Source: JAVKSM01 sp039583705 (lineage in GTDB: Bacteria; Actinomycetota; Actinomycetes; Mycobacteriales; Pseudonocardiaceae). Taken from it: 15,331 nt of DNA. The notes beneath the pieces are model-generated. The model saw only the letters and a list, made by a program, of their open reading frames with translations. It was not told the origin of the DNA and searched no databases. Location of the stretch: positions 1-15,331 of the forward strand of contig JAVKSM010000081.1 in the NCBI GenBank assembly GCA_039583705.1. The letters run 5' to 3'. Of the stretch, positions 1 through 6,372 are shown piece after piece. Position 1 is the stretch's first letter. Every line of letters begins with the position of its first letter. Made by a program: the position numbers and the translations under genes.

Positions 1-303
1 GTGTATCCCGATGCCCGCAATCCCTTCGCACACCCCGAACTGCTGGGCCGCGAGGGGTTGCCCGCTTGGACGGTGCCCGAGCTGTGGGTCATGGCCAGCC
101 CAGCCGAGCGCCTCAACCATGCGGTCGACGTGACCGCCACCTTCCCCGCCAAGATCGCCGCGCTGCGGGCGCACGTCACCCAGACCGCTCACCTGGACGA
201 TCTCGAGCACAGGCTCCGGCGCACCCTCGTGGCCGCCGGTGAGCGGTTCGGTCTGGGCGACGGACGGCTCGCCGAGGTGTTCCAGGTCGTTCAGACCGGC
301 TGA
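1..303 (+). CDS. PIG-L family deacetylase, C-terminal part (5' end outside window)
   Basis: This is the C-terminal ~100 residues of a PIG-L (LmbE-like) zinc-dependent N-acetyl-hydrolase, the family that includes MshB and mycothiol conjugate amidase. Seen in the sequence: the family's late segment with YPDARNPFAHPELL, then PAWTVPELWVM, a VDVTATFPAKIAALRAH block and a final QVVQTG tail. The zinc-binding HPDD motif, normally near the N-terminus, is not present, so most of the gene lies to the left and the GTG at base 1 is probably an internal valine codon. It ends in TGA. The family removes acetyl groups from amino-sugar derivatives, but the substrate cannot be told from this part. Mycothiol metabolism is possible and unproven. 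The next gene follows after about 126 bp on the same strand. Confidence 0.85.
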   Translation: MYPDARNPFAHPELLGREGLPAWTVPELWVMASPAERLNHAVDVTATFPAKIAALRAHVTQTAHLDDLEHRLRRTLVAAGERFGLGDGRLAEVFQVVQTG

Positions 304-429
304 TCCCGGGAACTCCTCGCCGCTCACCGCCCAGCTTCGTACGGACAGGTCCTTCCCGGATCGGACGCGGGAGAAGCCTGGTTACGGTCAGGTGGACATC
401 TCAGGCAAGGCCCACACGAGAGGCCATCC

Positions 430-1128
430 GTGACCAGGCTGACTACGCACAGTGACACACCCCCCCTGAAAGGACCGGTGACGGTGGCGCCGCTCGTCAC
501 AGCCGCCCGCTCGGATGCCCCTGCCCCGACGTCGACCCCAGCCCCACGGGGGCGCCGGCGGCGCTCCGGGATGGTGGGCGTCACCACCGGTGCCGTGCTG
601 GTGGCCGGCTCGGTGGTCGGCGGGTCGGCCGCCCTGCCCGCGATCGCCATGGCCGCGCCGCAGACGCCCGCCCCGGCACCCTCCGCCACCTCGGCACCCT
701 CCGCCACGCCGGCGGCCCGGCCCGCCGGTGCTCCCGGCAGTCCCGCCGCAAGCTCACCGATCAGCAGCGGCCTGCTCAGTCCCAGCGGCGCGACGCAGCA
801 ATCCACCCCGACCACCGGCCCGGCGCGGCCCGCTGTCCCGGCGCAGCAGGCCGACCCGGCCACCGGCCCAACGCCGCAACCCCCGACCACCGACCCGACG
901 CAGCAGCCTGCTCTTGATCCTCACGGCGGCCCGGCGCAGCAACCCGCCCCGGGCAACGTGGTCTCCACCGTCGGAGGTCTGGCGGGTGCGACGATCTCCA
1001 ATGCCGGGTCCGGCACGTCCAGCCCGGTGAGCGGCACGACCGGTCTGCTCGGTGGCACGGTCAGCGGGGGCTCCCACCGCGCGACTTCCCCGCTGTCGGG
1101 CGTGGCGCCGCTGCCGATCCTCGGGTGA
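430..1128 (+). CDS. Pro/Ala/Ser/Thr-rich exported or membrane-anchored protein
   Basis: I do not recognise a named family. The 232-residue protein has a basic stretch (residues ~40-46), a hydrophobic segment (~48-76) ending in an Ala-x-Ala-like site around residues 72-76, then a long low-complexity region rich in Pro, Ala, Thr, Ser and Gln. This includes repeated Gln-Gln-containing units (ATQQSTPTTGP, PAQQADPATGP, DPTQQPALDP). The tail is rich in Gly, Ser and Thr. This looks like a secreted, cell-wall-spanning or surface protein. The GTG start is supported by a GAGAGG purine run (418-423) six bases upstream. An in-frame GTG at 478, behind AAAGGA, is an alternative that keeps the signal region. 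The stop lies five bases from the end of the convergent response-regulator gene. Codon periodicity supports coding, but function is unknown. Confidence 0.6.
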   Translation: MTRLTTHSDTPPLKGPVTVAPLVTAARSDAPAPTSTPAPRGRRRRSGMVGVTTGAVLVAGSVVGGSAALPAIAMAAPQTPAPAPSATSAPSATPAARPAGAPGSPAASSPISSGLLSPSGATQQSTPTTGPARPAVPAQQADPATGPTPQPPTTDPTQQPALDPHGGPAQQPAPGNVVSTVGGLAGATISNAGSGTSSPVSGTTGLLGGTVSGGSHRATSPLSGVAPLPILG

Positions 1129-1133
1129 GACGG

Positions 1134-1784
1134 TCAGACAAGCCTTCGGTCAGACGCCCAGCGGGAGAGTTCGTACCGGTTCGAGAGCTGGGTCTTGCGG
1201 AGCACCGACGACACGTGGGTCTCCACCGTTTTGATCGAGATGAACAGTTCGGCGGCGATCTCCTTGTAGGCGTACCCGCGGGCCAGCAGGCGCAGCACGT
1301 CACGTTCGCGGGGGGTGAGCAGGTCCAGCTCCGGGTCACCTACCGGGGCGGCTCCCCGACGGTCGGCGAACGCGTCGAGGACGAAACCCGCCAGCCGCGG
1401 CGAGAACACCGGGTCGCCCTCCCGGACCCGCCGCACCGCCTCGGCCAGGTCCCGGCCGGAGATCGTCTTCGTGACGTAACCCCGCGCGCCGGCCCGGATC
1501 ACCGCGATCACGTCCTCGGCGGCATCCGAGACCGACAGCGCGAGGAACACCACATCGGGTTGGGCGCTGCGCACCCGGCGCAACACCTCGGCGCCCCCGC
1601 CGTCGGGCAGGTGCACGTCGAGCAGCACGACATCGGGCTTCAGGTGCCCGATGCCGGCGACGGCCTCGCCCACCGAACCGGCCTCCCCGACGACCGTGAC
1701 GTCCGCCGCTTCCGGACCCTCCAGCTCGGCCCGCACCCCCCGGCGGAACAGTGCGTGGTCGTCGACGACGAAGACGCTGATCAC
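1134..1784 (-). CDS. Two-component response regulator, NarL/LuxR family
   Basis: This is a DNA-binding response regulator of 216 residues, full length for the NarL/FixJ group. The receiver domain (~1-120) shows the acidic pair in VFVVDDH, the phospho-acceptor Asp56 in VVLLDVHLP, Ser84 at the usual Ser/Thr switch position and Lys106 in YVTK. A linker is followed by a LuxR-type helix-turn-helix (~154-212) with LTPRERDVLRLLARG and IKTVETHVSSVL. The start is GTG at 1784 and overlaps the stop of the upstream kinase gene by four bases (GTGA), so the two are translationally coupled. The kinase is therefore the obvious phosphodonor. By family knowledge it would activate or repress envelope-stress genes. 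The divergent PspC/LiaF-like gene is the natural first target, but I saw no operator. Confidence 0.95.
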   Translation of the reverse strand: MISVFVVDDHALFRRGVRAELEGPEAADVTVVGEAGSVGEAVAGIGHLKPDVVLLDVHLPDGGGAEVLRRVRSAQPDVVFLALSVSDAAEDVIAVIRAGARGYVTKTISGRDLAEAVRRVREGDPVFSPRLAGFVLDAFADRRGAAPVGDPELDLLTPRERDVLRLLARGYAYKEIAAELFISIKTVETHVSSVLRKTQLSNRYELSRWASDRRLV

Positions 1785-3097
1785 GCCTTGCGCTCCCTGG
1801 GCATCCCGAGCGCTACCTCGGTGCCCTCGCCGGGGGCGCTGCGCAACGTGACGACCCCACCCTGACGCTCCATCCGGCCGCGCACCGAGTCGGCCAGGCC
1901 ATGCCGGTCGTCCGGTACCGCCGTGGGGTCGAAACCCGCCCCGCGGTCCCGCACGAACACGTGCACGGCCTCCGGCTCGACTTCGGCGTAGAGGGACACG
2001 TCACCGACCCCGGCGTGTTTGGCGGCGTTGACGAGAGCCTCGCGGGAGGCCGCCACCAGGGCGTCGAGCCGGTCGCCGAGCTCGCAGTCGCCGACGACCA
2101 CCGGGCGCACGATGACCGCATACGTGTCCTCCACCTCGGCGGCCGCGGCGGCGAGTGCGCTGGCCAGGCTGTGCCACTCGACACGCTCGACACGCTCGGC
2201 ACCGGGGCGGCCGTAGCCGGTCGGACCGAAGAGCCACGCCCGCAGCTCCCGCTCCTGGCCGCGAGCCAGCCGGCGCACCTCGCGCGGCGCCTCAGCCTGC
2301 CGCTGGATGAGCGCCAGGGTCTGCAGCACCGAGTCGTGCAGGTGCGCGGCGATGTCGGCGCGCTCCTCGCCGCGAATCCGCTCGCGGCGCTCCTCCCCCA
2401 GCTCCCGCACCAGCCGCAACCAGAACGGCACCGTGAGCACCGCCACGCCGACCAGCGTGGCGAGCGCCGCCAGCAGCCCGAACTGGAGCTGGCCGAGGTT
2501 CACCCGGCCCAGCAGGAACACCCCGATGCCGGCGGCGACGCACAGTGCCCCGGCCACCACCCGCGCGACCGCGGCCCGGCCGCCGCCGCCGAGCACGCCG
2601 GTGCGGGCACCCGCCGTCCAGCGGCGGCGCTGCGACCTGTCGGCTTCCCGCCACACCAGGACGGCGCCCATGGCGGCCACGCCCAACGGACCGAACAACC
2701 ATCCGCTCAGCGTGCCGCCGAGCACTGAGGCCAGCAATGCCAGCCCAAGTCCCAGCACGGCCAGCCCCACCGCCTGCTGCCGCTCCCCGGGTTCGACCCG
2801 GTGCACCGTGCCCGGCTCCTCCTGCGGCACGAACACCCACAACAGACCGTAACCGATGACCCCGGCTCCCCCGAACGCGGCGAGCCCGGCGAACGCCGCA
2901 CGCACCCACAGCACCCGCACCCCGAGGTGGTCGGCAACGCCGCCGGCCACCCCACCGGCCAGTCGGGCGGTACGACGTCGCCGCAGCCGGTGCCGCTCCG
3001 CGCCTGGCGCGCCGGCAACCGGTGTCCAACCGCCGACTGCCGGCGTCGGTGCCCGGCCCACCGAGGCGGGCGTCGGCAGCGTGCTCACGGCAACCAT
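1781..3097 (-). CDS. PspC-domain sensor histidine kinase (HisKA_3/HATPase_c)
   Basis: This membrane sensor kinase has about 438 residues. Domains in order: a Pro-rich N-terminus (1-35); a PspC domain (~37-92) with RLAGGVAGGVADHLGVRVLWVR followed by a membrane segment; three or four further TM segments (~108-128, 132-148, 176-197, 203-228); a HisKA_3 dimerisation domain with the phospho-acceptor His254 in AAHLHDSVLQTLALIQ; and an HATPase_c domain with an N-box (EALVNAAKHAG, ~353-363), a G1 box (DRGAGFD) and a C-terminal GEGTEVAL. The open frame extends upstream of 3097, but that extension is Arg/Trp/Pro-rich and overlaps the divergent gene, so ATG 3097 was chosen. GTG 3088 is also possible, and neither has a strong ribosome site. 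It passes phosphate to the coupled NarL-type regulator. The signal is probably membrane or cell-wall stress, inferred from the PspC domain. Confidence 0.92.
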   Translation of the reverse strand: MVAVSTLPTPASVGRAPTPAVGGWTPVAGAPGAERHRLRRRRTARLAGGVAGGVADHLGVRVLWVRAAFAGLAAFGGAGVIGYGLLWVFVPQEEPGTVHRVEPGERQQAVGLAVLGLGLALLASVLGGTLSGWLFGPLGVAAMGAVLVWREADRSQRRRWTAGARTGVLGGGGRAAVARVVAGALCVAAGIGVFLLGRVNLGQLQFGLLAALATLVGVAVLTVPFWLRLVRELGEERRERIRGEERADIAAHLHDSVLQTLALIQRQAEAPREVRRLARGQERELRAWLFGPTGYGRPGAERVERVEWHSLASALAAAAAEVEDTYAVIVRPVVVGDCELGDRLDALVAASREALVNAAKHAGVGDVSLYAEVEPEAVHVFVRDRGAGFDPTAVPDDRHGLADSVRGRMERQGGVVTLRSAPGEGTEVALGMPRERKA

Positions 3098-3222
3098 CGT
3101 CACACGCGCCGCGGCGCGCGCCACCGGGTTCCGCCCCGAGGTCGTGCTCGGGGGAGGTTCCGGGGACCGGTCGGGGTTCCGCCCTGATGGCCGCGACCGC
3201 CGTGCCGGCCAGACTCGGCTCC
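3098..3222. promoter_or_regulatory. Divergent intergenic region between the kinase and the PspC/LiaF-like gene
   Basis: About 125 bp separate the two divergent starts, so promoters for both transcripts should lie here. I could not identify a convincing -35/-10 pair or an inverted-repeat operator by eye. Its role is inferred only from gene orientation. Confidence 0.35.
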
Positions 3223-4563
3223 ATGAGCGACATGACCGGAAAGCGGGGACCGGCCATGGGCACCGACGTGGCGGCCACCCTGCGCGAGATGTGGACCACG
3301 CGACCCTACCGGCGACGCAGCGAGGCCAAGCTCGCCGGTGTCGCCGCGGCGATCGCCCGGCGCTACGCCGTGGACCCGGTGCTGGTGCGGGTCGGGTTCG
3401 TGGTGGCGGCGTTCTACGGCATCGGCTTCGCCCTGTACCTCGCGGGCTGGCTGGTCCTGCCTCGGGATCCCCACGACCCGCCACGGCGGATCCCACACCC
3501 CGTGTTGCTCGTCCTGCTGGTCCTCTGCGCGATCGCGACCAGCGGCGCCGCGTTCCGAGGCCATCCGGCGCCGCTGGCGGGGCTGGCCATCGTGGCGTTG
3601 CTGCTGTTCCTGCTGCACCGCTACCGGGGCACCCCGCCGTCCGGCCCGGTGACGTCGCACCCGGGGACCTCCCCCACGGGAACCTCCGGCTCGGGGGCGG
3701 CAGCGGCGCAGCCCCCCACCGCGGCGTCTGCCACCCCCACCGCCCCGGGCGCCGGGGCGGCCACCCCGCCCGGCACCACCTCAGGCAGCGGGCCGGCCAC
3801 GGCAAGCAACGAGCCGGCCACGTCCGGCAGCGGGCCGGCCACCACATCGGGCCCCGGGCCGGATGCCCCGCCGGCGTGGGACCCGCTCGGCACCGCCCCG
3901 TTCGCCTGGGACCTGCCCGAGCTCGGGCCGGATCCCACGGGGCGGGTGACCGCACCGCAACGGTCCCGGCTGACTGTGGCGACCCTCGGCCTGGCGCTGC
4001 TCGCCGGCGGCGTCTCCGGCGGGCTGCTGCTGGCCGGAGGCAACCTCGGTGGGCTGTGCACGGTTCTCGGGGCGATGCTCGGCGTGATCGGGGTCGGCCT
4101 CGTCGTCGGAGCCTTCCGGCACGGCGGTCGCGGCCTCGTGCTGCCGGCCATCCCCCTGATCCTGCTCACCTACGGCGTCACGGCCGCACCGCTGGGTCAC
4201 TTCCACGGCATCGGCCAGCGCACCTGGGACCCGACGAGCGTGGCCGCGGTGGCGCCCGCCTACCGGCTCTCCGCCGGAGACGCCACGCTCGACCTGCGGC
4301 AACTGCCGCTCACCGCGGCCGACCACGTGCGCACCGCGGTCGATCTCGGCGCCGGCAACGCCACCGTGCTCGTCCCCAGCCGGGCGGACGTCACCGCCCA
4401 CTGCCATGCCGGGCTGGGACGGCTCGACTGTCTCGGCCGGACCGCCGACGGGCAGCATCCGGACCGCACGGTCGTCGATGCCGGGCCGGGCGGCCCGGGC
4501 GGCGGTCTGGTCGACCTCGAGGTATCGGTGGGCGCTGGACATGTGGAGGTGCGTCGTGGCTGA
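3223..4563 (+). CDS. PspC-domain membrane protein with LiaF-like C-terminal domain
   Basis: This is a membrane protein of about 446 residues. A PspC domain (~30-80) carries RRSEAKLAGVAAAIARRYAVDPVLVR and a TM segment, and is followed by two more TM segments (~92-110, 116-133). Next comes a long Pro/Thr/Gly/Ser linker (~137-230) with repeated GSGPAT units, a second TM bundle (~248-330), and a soluble C-terminal part (~345-446) shaped like the LiaF/DUF2154 cell-wall-active antibiotic response domain (GDATLDLRQL, VDLGAGNATVLVP, EVSVGAGHVEVRRG). LiaF-type proteins restrain or tune LiaS-type kinases, and a PspC-type kinase lies divergently next door. ATG 3223 was chosen as the first reasonable start. 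ATG 3256, behind GCGGGGA, would remove 11 residues. The stop is overlapped by the next small gene. The LiaF resemblance is by pattern and should be checked with a profile. Confidence 0.85.
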   Translation: MSDMTGKRGPAMGTDVAATLREMWTTRPYRRRSEAKLAGVAAAIARRYAVDPVLVRVGFVVAAFYGIGFALYLAGWLVLPRDPHDPPRRIPHPVLLVLLVLCAIATSGAAFRGHPAPLAGLAIVALLLFLLHRYRGTPPSGPVTSHPGTSPTGTSGSGAAAAQPPTAASATPTAPGAGAATPPGTTSGSGPATASNEPATSGSGPATTSGPGPDAPPAWDPLGTAPFAWDLPELGPDPTGRVTAPQRSRLTVATLGLALLAGGVSGGLLLAGGNLGGLCTVLGAMLGVIGVGLVVGAFRHGGRGLVLPAIPLILLTYGVTAAPLGHFHGIGQRTWDPTSVAAVAPAYRLSAGDATLDLRQLPLTAADHVRTAVDLGAGNATVLVPSRADVTAHCHAGLGRLDCLGRTADGQHPDRTVVDAGPGGPGGGLVDLEVSVGAGHVEVRRG

Positions 4564-4792
4564 GCCGACCCGGGAACCCCACCCCCTGGACCCACCGACC
4601 GGGGATGCCCGGCCCAGCCGGCGGACGCCGAACCTGCTGATGGTGCTGGTCGGGCTGGCGAGCCTGGCCACCGCGGCGGTCGCGATCGTCGGGTACCTGC
4701 CGGCCATCCCCGCCTTCGACCCCAGGTGGCTGCTGGCCGTCGGCGCGGTGGTGGTCGGCCTCGGGTTGCTCGCCGGCACCCTGCGACGCTGA
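4556..4792 (+). CDS. Small two-TM membrane protein coupled to the PspC/LiaF-like gene
   Basis: This 78-residue protein starts at GTG 4556, eight bases before the end of the upstream gene, with a clear GGAGGT ribosome site (4545-4550) five bases ahead, so the two are translationally coupled. It has a Pro-rich polar N-terminus (~1-25) and two hydrophobic segments (~27-47 and ~58-74, the second being LLAVGAVVVGLGLLAG), ending in a short basic tail (LRR). No family name comes to mind. Its position suggests an accessory subunit of the PspC/LiaF-like membrane complex, which is inference only. A strong hairpin follows 16 bases after the stop. Confidence 0.78.
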   Translation: MAEPTREPHPLDPPTGDARPSRRTPNLLMVLVGLASLATAAVAIVGYLPAIPAFDPRWLLAVGAVVVGLGLLAGTLRR

Positions 4793-4808
4793 ACCGTCCG
4801 GCACCACG

Positions 4809-4835
4809 CCCGGCGGCTCGCATCGAGCCGCCGGG
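4809..4835 (+). terminator. Strong hairpin terminator after the PspC/LiaF-like operon
   Basis: A perfect 12-bp inverted repeat, CCCGGCGGCTCG / CGAGCCGCCGGG, with a CAT loop starts 16 bases after the stop of the 78-residue gene. The following bases (TTCGTTCG) are only moderately T-rich, as is usual for high-GC actinomycete terminators. The hairpin also stands downstream of the convergent minus-strand gene ending at 4916, so it may stop transcription from both sides. Confidence 0.8.
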
Positions 4836-4866
4836 TTCGTTCGCCGACCGCGGCACGACCGGGGGT

Positions 4867-4904
4867 GTGAGCTGGGACGACCCAAGGGGTGAGCTGGCAC
4901 GACC
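4867..4904. repeat. 22-bp-period direct repeat (GTGAGCTGG[G/C]ACGACC)
   Basis: Two copies of GTGAGCTGGNACGACC (4867-4882 and 4889-4904) differ at one base and are spaced exactly 22 bp. A partial copy, GGCACGACC (4852-4860), ends exactly one period upstream, and a decayed fourth may begin near 4910. G-runs separate the copies. It lies in the non-coding gap between two convergent genes, next to the terminator hairpin. Confidence 0.75.
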
Positions 4905-4915
4905 GGGGGGTGCGC

Positions 4916-5497
4916 TCAGGTGCTGTGGTCAGGACCCCGACTGGGGTGGGTCGGCGAAGCATGGCCCGGGGCGGTTCCCCGGAAAGCCCATGCGACGGCA
5001 CCGCCGAGTCCGCTCAGGGCGGCGGTCAGGACCAGGCTGATGATGTGCTCACCGAACCCTTCGGTGATCCATTTGACGCCGACGGTGACGACGACGAGGA
5101 CGAGGGTCATGACGATCACGCCGATGATCGCGAGGAGCACCGCACCCTGCATCGACCGTCGGTCCCGCTGGTCCTGCACCTTGAGTTCGTGTTCCCGCAA
5201 CTTCAGCAGGTCGTCGTAGTTGGCGTCGGTCCTGCGGGCTTCGGCCTCGAGTCCGACCAGAGTGCCGGTGACGCGGTGGAACTCGGCGCCGTGGGCGTTT
5301 CTGGCCAAGCGTGATGACGCTGACGGTAGCGGGTGAGGAGTAGTAGGCGGCTTGAGGTGGACGGTGGGCAGCCCTGGCCGTGTGAACGTGTCGGTACCCG
5401 TCCAGGTCTCGCCATCGAGCAGCACCCCGGTCGAGACGAGTCGGGGCCACTGACGACCGGCGTCGGGTGGCCATGTGTCCGGTGAGCTAGTCGCCAT
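4916..5497 (-). CDS. Hypothetical two-TM membrane protein with N-terminal coiled-coil region
   Basis: I do not recognise this 193-residue protein. Residues 1-65 are polar and Pro/Thr-rich. Residues ~75-115 form a charged, probably coiled-coil helix (HRVTGTLVGLEAEAR, LLKLREHELKVQDQRDRR). Two TM segments follow (~117-141 and ~150-173), joined by a short VKWITEGFGEH loop, with a polar tail of ~20 residues. ATG 5497 is supported by a GAGG six bases upstream. The start overlaps the end of the 61-residue gene upstream, so they probably form a two-gene operon. The cytoplasmic coiled coil plus hairpin membrane anchor could be a scaffold or accessory membrane subunit, but no function can be assigned. 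It ends just beside the 22-bp repeats. Confidence 0.65.
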   Translation of the reverse strand: MATSSPDTWPPDAGRQWPRLVSTGVLLDGETWTGTDTFTRPGLPTVHLKPPTTPHPLPSASSRLARNAHGAEFHRVTGTLVGLEAEARRTDANYDDLLKLREHELKVQDQRDRRSMQGAVLLAIIGVIVMTLVLVVVTVGVKWITEGFGEHIISLVLTAALSGLGGAVAWAFRGTAPGHASPTHPSRGPDHST

Positions 5498-5672
5498 CGG
5501 CGGCCTCGCCCTCGGTGCGGTACTCGACCACGGGGTCCGAGGTCGGGCATTCGAAGGTCACCCCGACCCACGTGCCATCGTCGGTGATCACCGCGTCGGC
5601 CCAGGGCGGGCAGTAGTCGTCGGTGACCGCGGCGTTGGCCCAGGGCGGCCAGGAGGAGCACTTGTCGAGCAT
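5487..5672 (-). CDS. Small hypothetical protein with an internal PPWA-type duplication
   Basis: This 61-residue acidic protein has no recognised family. It contains two adjacent copies of a short unit, PPWANAAVTDD and PPWADAVITDD, followed by GTWVGVTFECP and an acidic tail. Three cysteines occur. ATG 5672 was chosen over the in-frame GTG at 5681 because a perfect GGAGGT site (complement 5680-5685) lies seven bases upstream of the ATG and would overlap the GTG. The last 11 bases overlap the start of the two-TM protein gene, suggesting coupled expression. Trp, Pro and Cys content and the good ribosome site support a real gene despite its size. It might be an extracellular or regulatory peptide, but no signal sequence is visible. 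Confidence 0.55.
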   Translation of the reverse strand: MLDKCSSWPPWANAAVTDDYCPPWADAVITDDGTWVGVTFECPTSDPVVEYRTEGEAADGD

Positions 5673-5679
5673 GACGAGC

Positions 5680-5685
5680 ACCTCC
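5680..5685 (-). promoter_or_regulatory. Ribosome binding site (GGAGGT) fixing the start of the 61-residue gene
   Basis: GGAGGT on the minus strand, seven bases before ATG 5672. It rules against the GTG at 5681, which lies inside it. Confidence 0.75.
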
Positions 5686-6004
5686 CCCGTCCCCGCCCCC
5701 GCGCCGGCCTGACCGATCGACCTCGCTGGCCGCGCCCGATGGGCTCACCTGTGGGACCCATCACCTACATCGGTCAAGGTGAGCAGGATGATACGGCCAC
5801 CATGGTCACGCCGTACACGGACAACCCAGCAGGTACCCTTTCCCACAGATATGCCACAGCTTCGCCACATACTTGTCTTGACATCCCCACGCAGAGCGCG
5901 CACCATGGGCCCGACATCTGCGCGCCGGAGCGGGTTTGAGAACCCGGAACCGTCAGGGTCCGGGGCTACCGTCCACGGCAGCCGGACCTGCTGAGGAGAC
6001 ACTG
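5686..6004. other. Gene-poor divergent intergenic region
   Basis: About 320 bp separate the divergent 61-residue and ribbon-helix-helix genes. It is noticeably less GC-rich in its middle (about 5770-5890) than the surrounding genes, as expected for a promoter region. A TTGACA hexamer occurs at 5878-5883 on the plus strand, but no TANNNT hexamer is correctly spaced, so no promoter is called. Immediately before the plus-strand gene there is a clear AGGAG (5994-5998). Open frames crossing the region lack ribosome sites and recognisable composition. I see no RNA gene. Confidence 0.5.
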
Positions 6005-6280
6005 ATGAGCATCGACCCCACCAACGGAGCCCCTGGCGGCGTGAGCTGGCGTTCCAGCGAGGGCCCGACCCCGCCCACCCCGAAGCGGATCAACGTCGCG
6101 GTGAACGCCGAGATGGTCGCCGCTCTCGACAACGTCATCCAGCACGAGGGGGTCACCCTCACCGAGGCCTGTCGGCGCCTCATCGGCTACGGCGACTTCG
6201 TCTACCGGCAGGCCAAGCAGGAGAAGGCGACCATCCTGGTGCGCACCGACGAGGGGACCAGAGAGGTCGTCCTCGTCTGA
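6005..6280 (+). CDS. Ribbon-helix-helix-like small protein
   Basis: This 91-residue protein has a disordered Gly/Pro/Ser N-terminus (1-26) followed by a core like the Arc/CopG ribbon-helix-helix fold: a short strand (KRINVAVN, ~27-34), a first helix (EMVAALDNVIQHEG) and a second helix (TLTEACRRLIGYGDFVYRQA). A short strand pair at the C-terminus (ATILVRTDEGTREVVLV) follows. Small proteins of this layout are common in actinomycetes, often without an assigned partner. Some RHH proteins are antitoxins or autoregulators. ATG 6005 is supported by AGGAG six bases upstream. No toxin gene is adjacent on the same strand. The next gene, guaA, is convergent. DNA binding is inferred from the fold-like pattern. 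Confidence 0.75.
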   Translation: MSIDPTNGAPGGVSWRSSEGPTPPTPKRINVAVNAEMVAALDNVIQHEGVTLTEACRRLIGYGDFVYRQAKQEKATILVRTDEGTREVVLV

Positions 6281-6285
6281 CTGGG

Positions 6286-6331
6286 GCCGGCGCCGGAGGC
6301 CAATGCCCTCAGGTGCAACGGTCGCCGGCGC
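6286..6331. terminator. Possible weak hairpin between convergent genes
   Basis: GCGCCGG (6290-6296) can pair with CCGGCGC (6325-6331) across a 28-base loop. GCCGGCGCCGG (6286-6296) can also fold on itself. It lies between the ends of the RHH gene and guaA, where a terminator is expected, but there is no T-run and the loop is long. Confidence 0.25.
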
Positions 6332-6372
6332 ACGGGCGTCGTCGTGGCGCGCCCTCTCCCGTCACGAGGGGG

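Noticed and set aside
466..640. Twin-arginine signal peptide in the Pro/Ala-rich protein
   Set aside because: The Arg run lacks the usual RRxFL pattern, so only a general export or membrane signal is claimed.
3098..3955. N-terminal extension of the histidine kinase frame upstream of 3097
   Set aside because: The extension is Arg/Trp/Pro-rich, runs antisense through the PspC domain of the divergent gene and lacks domain features.
5878..5906. Promoter for the RHH gene with TTGACA at 5878
   Set aside because: No TANNNT hexamer is found at 16-18 bp downstream.
5745..6002. 85-codon minus-strand frame in the divergent gap
   Set aside because: No ribosome site, no protein-like composition, and it covers the promoter and ribosome-site region of the RHH gene.
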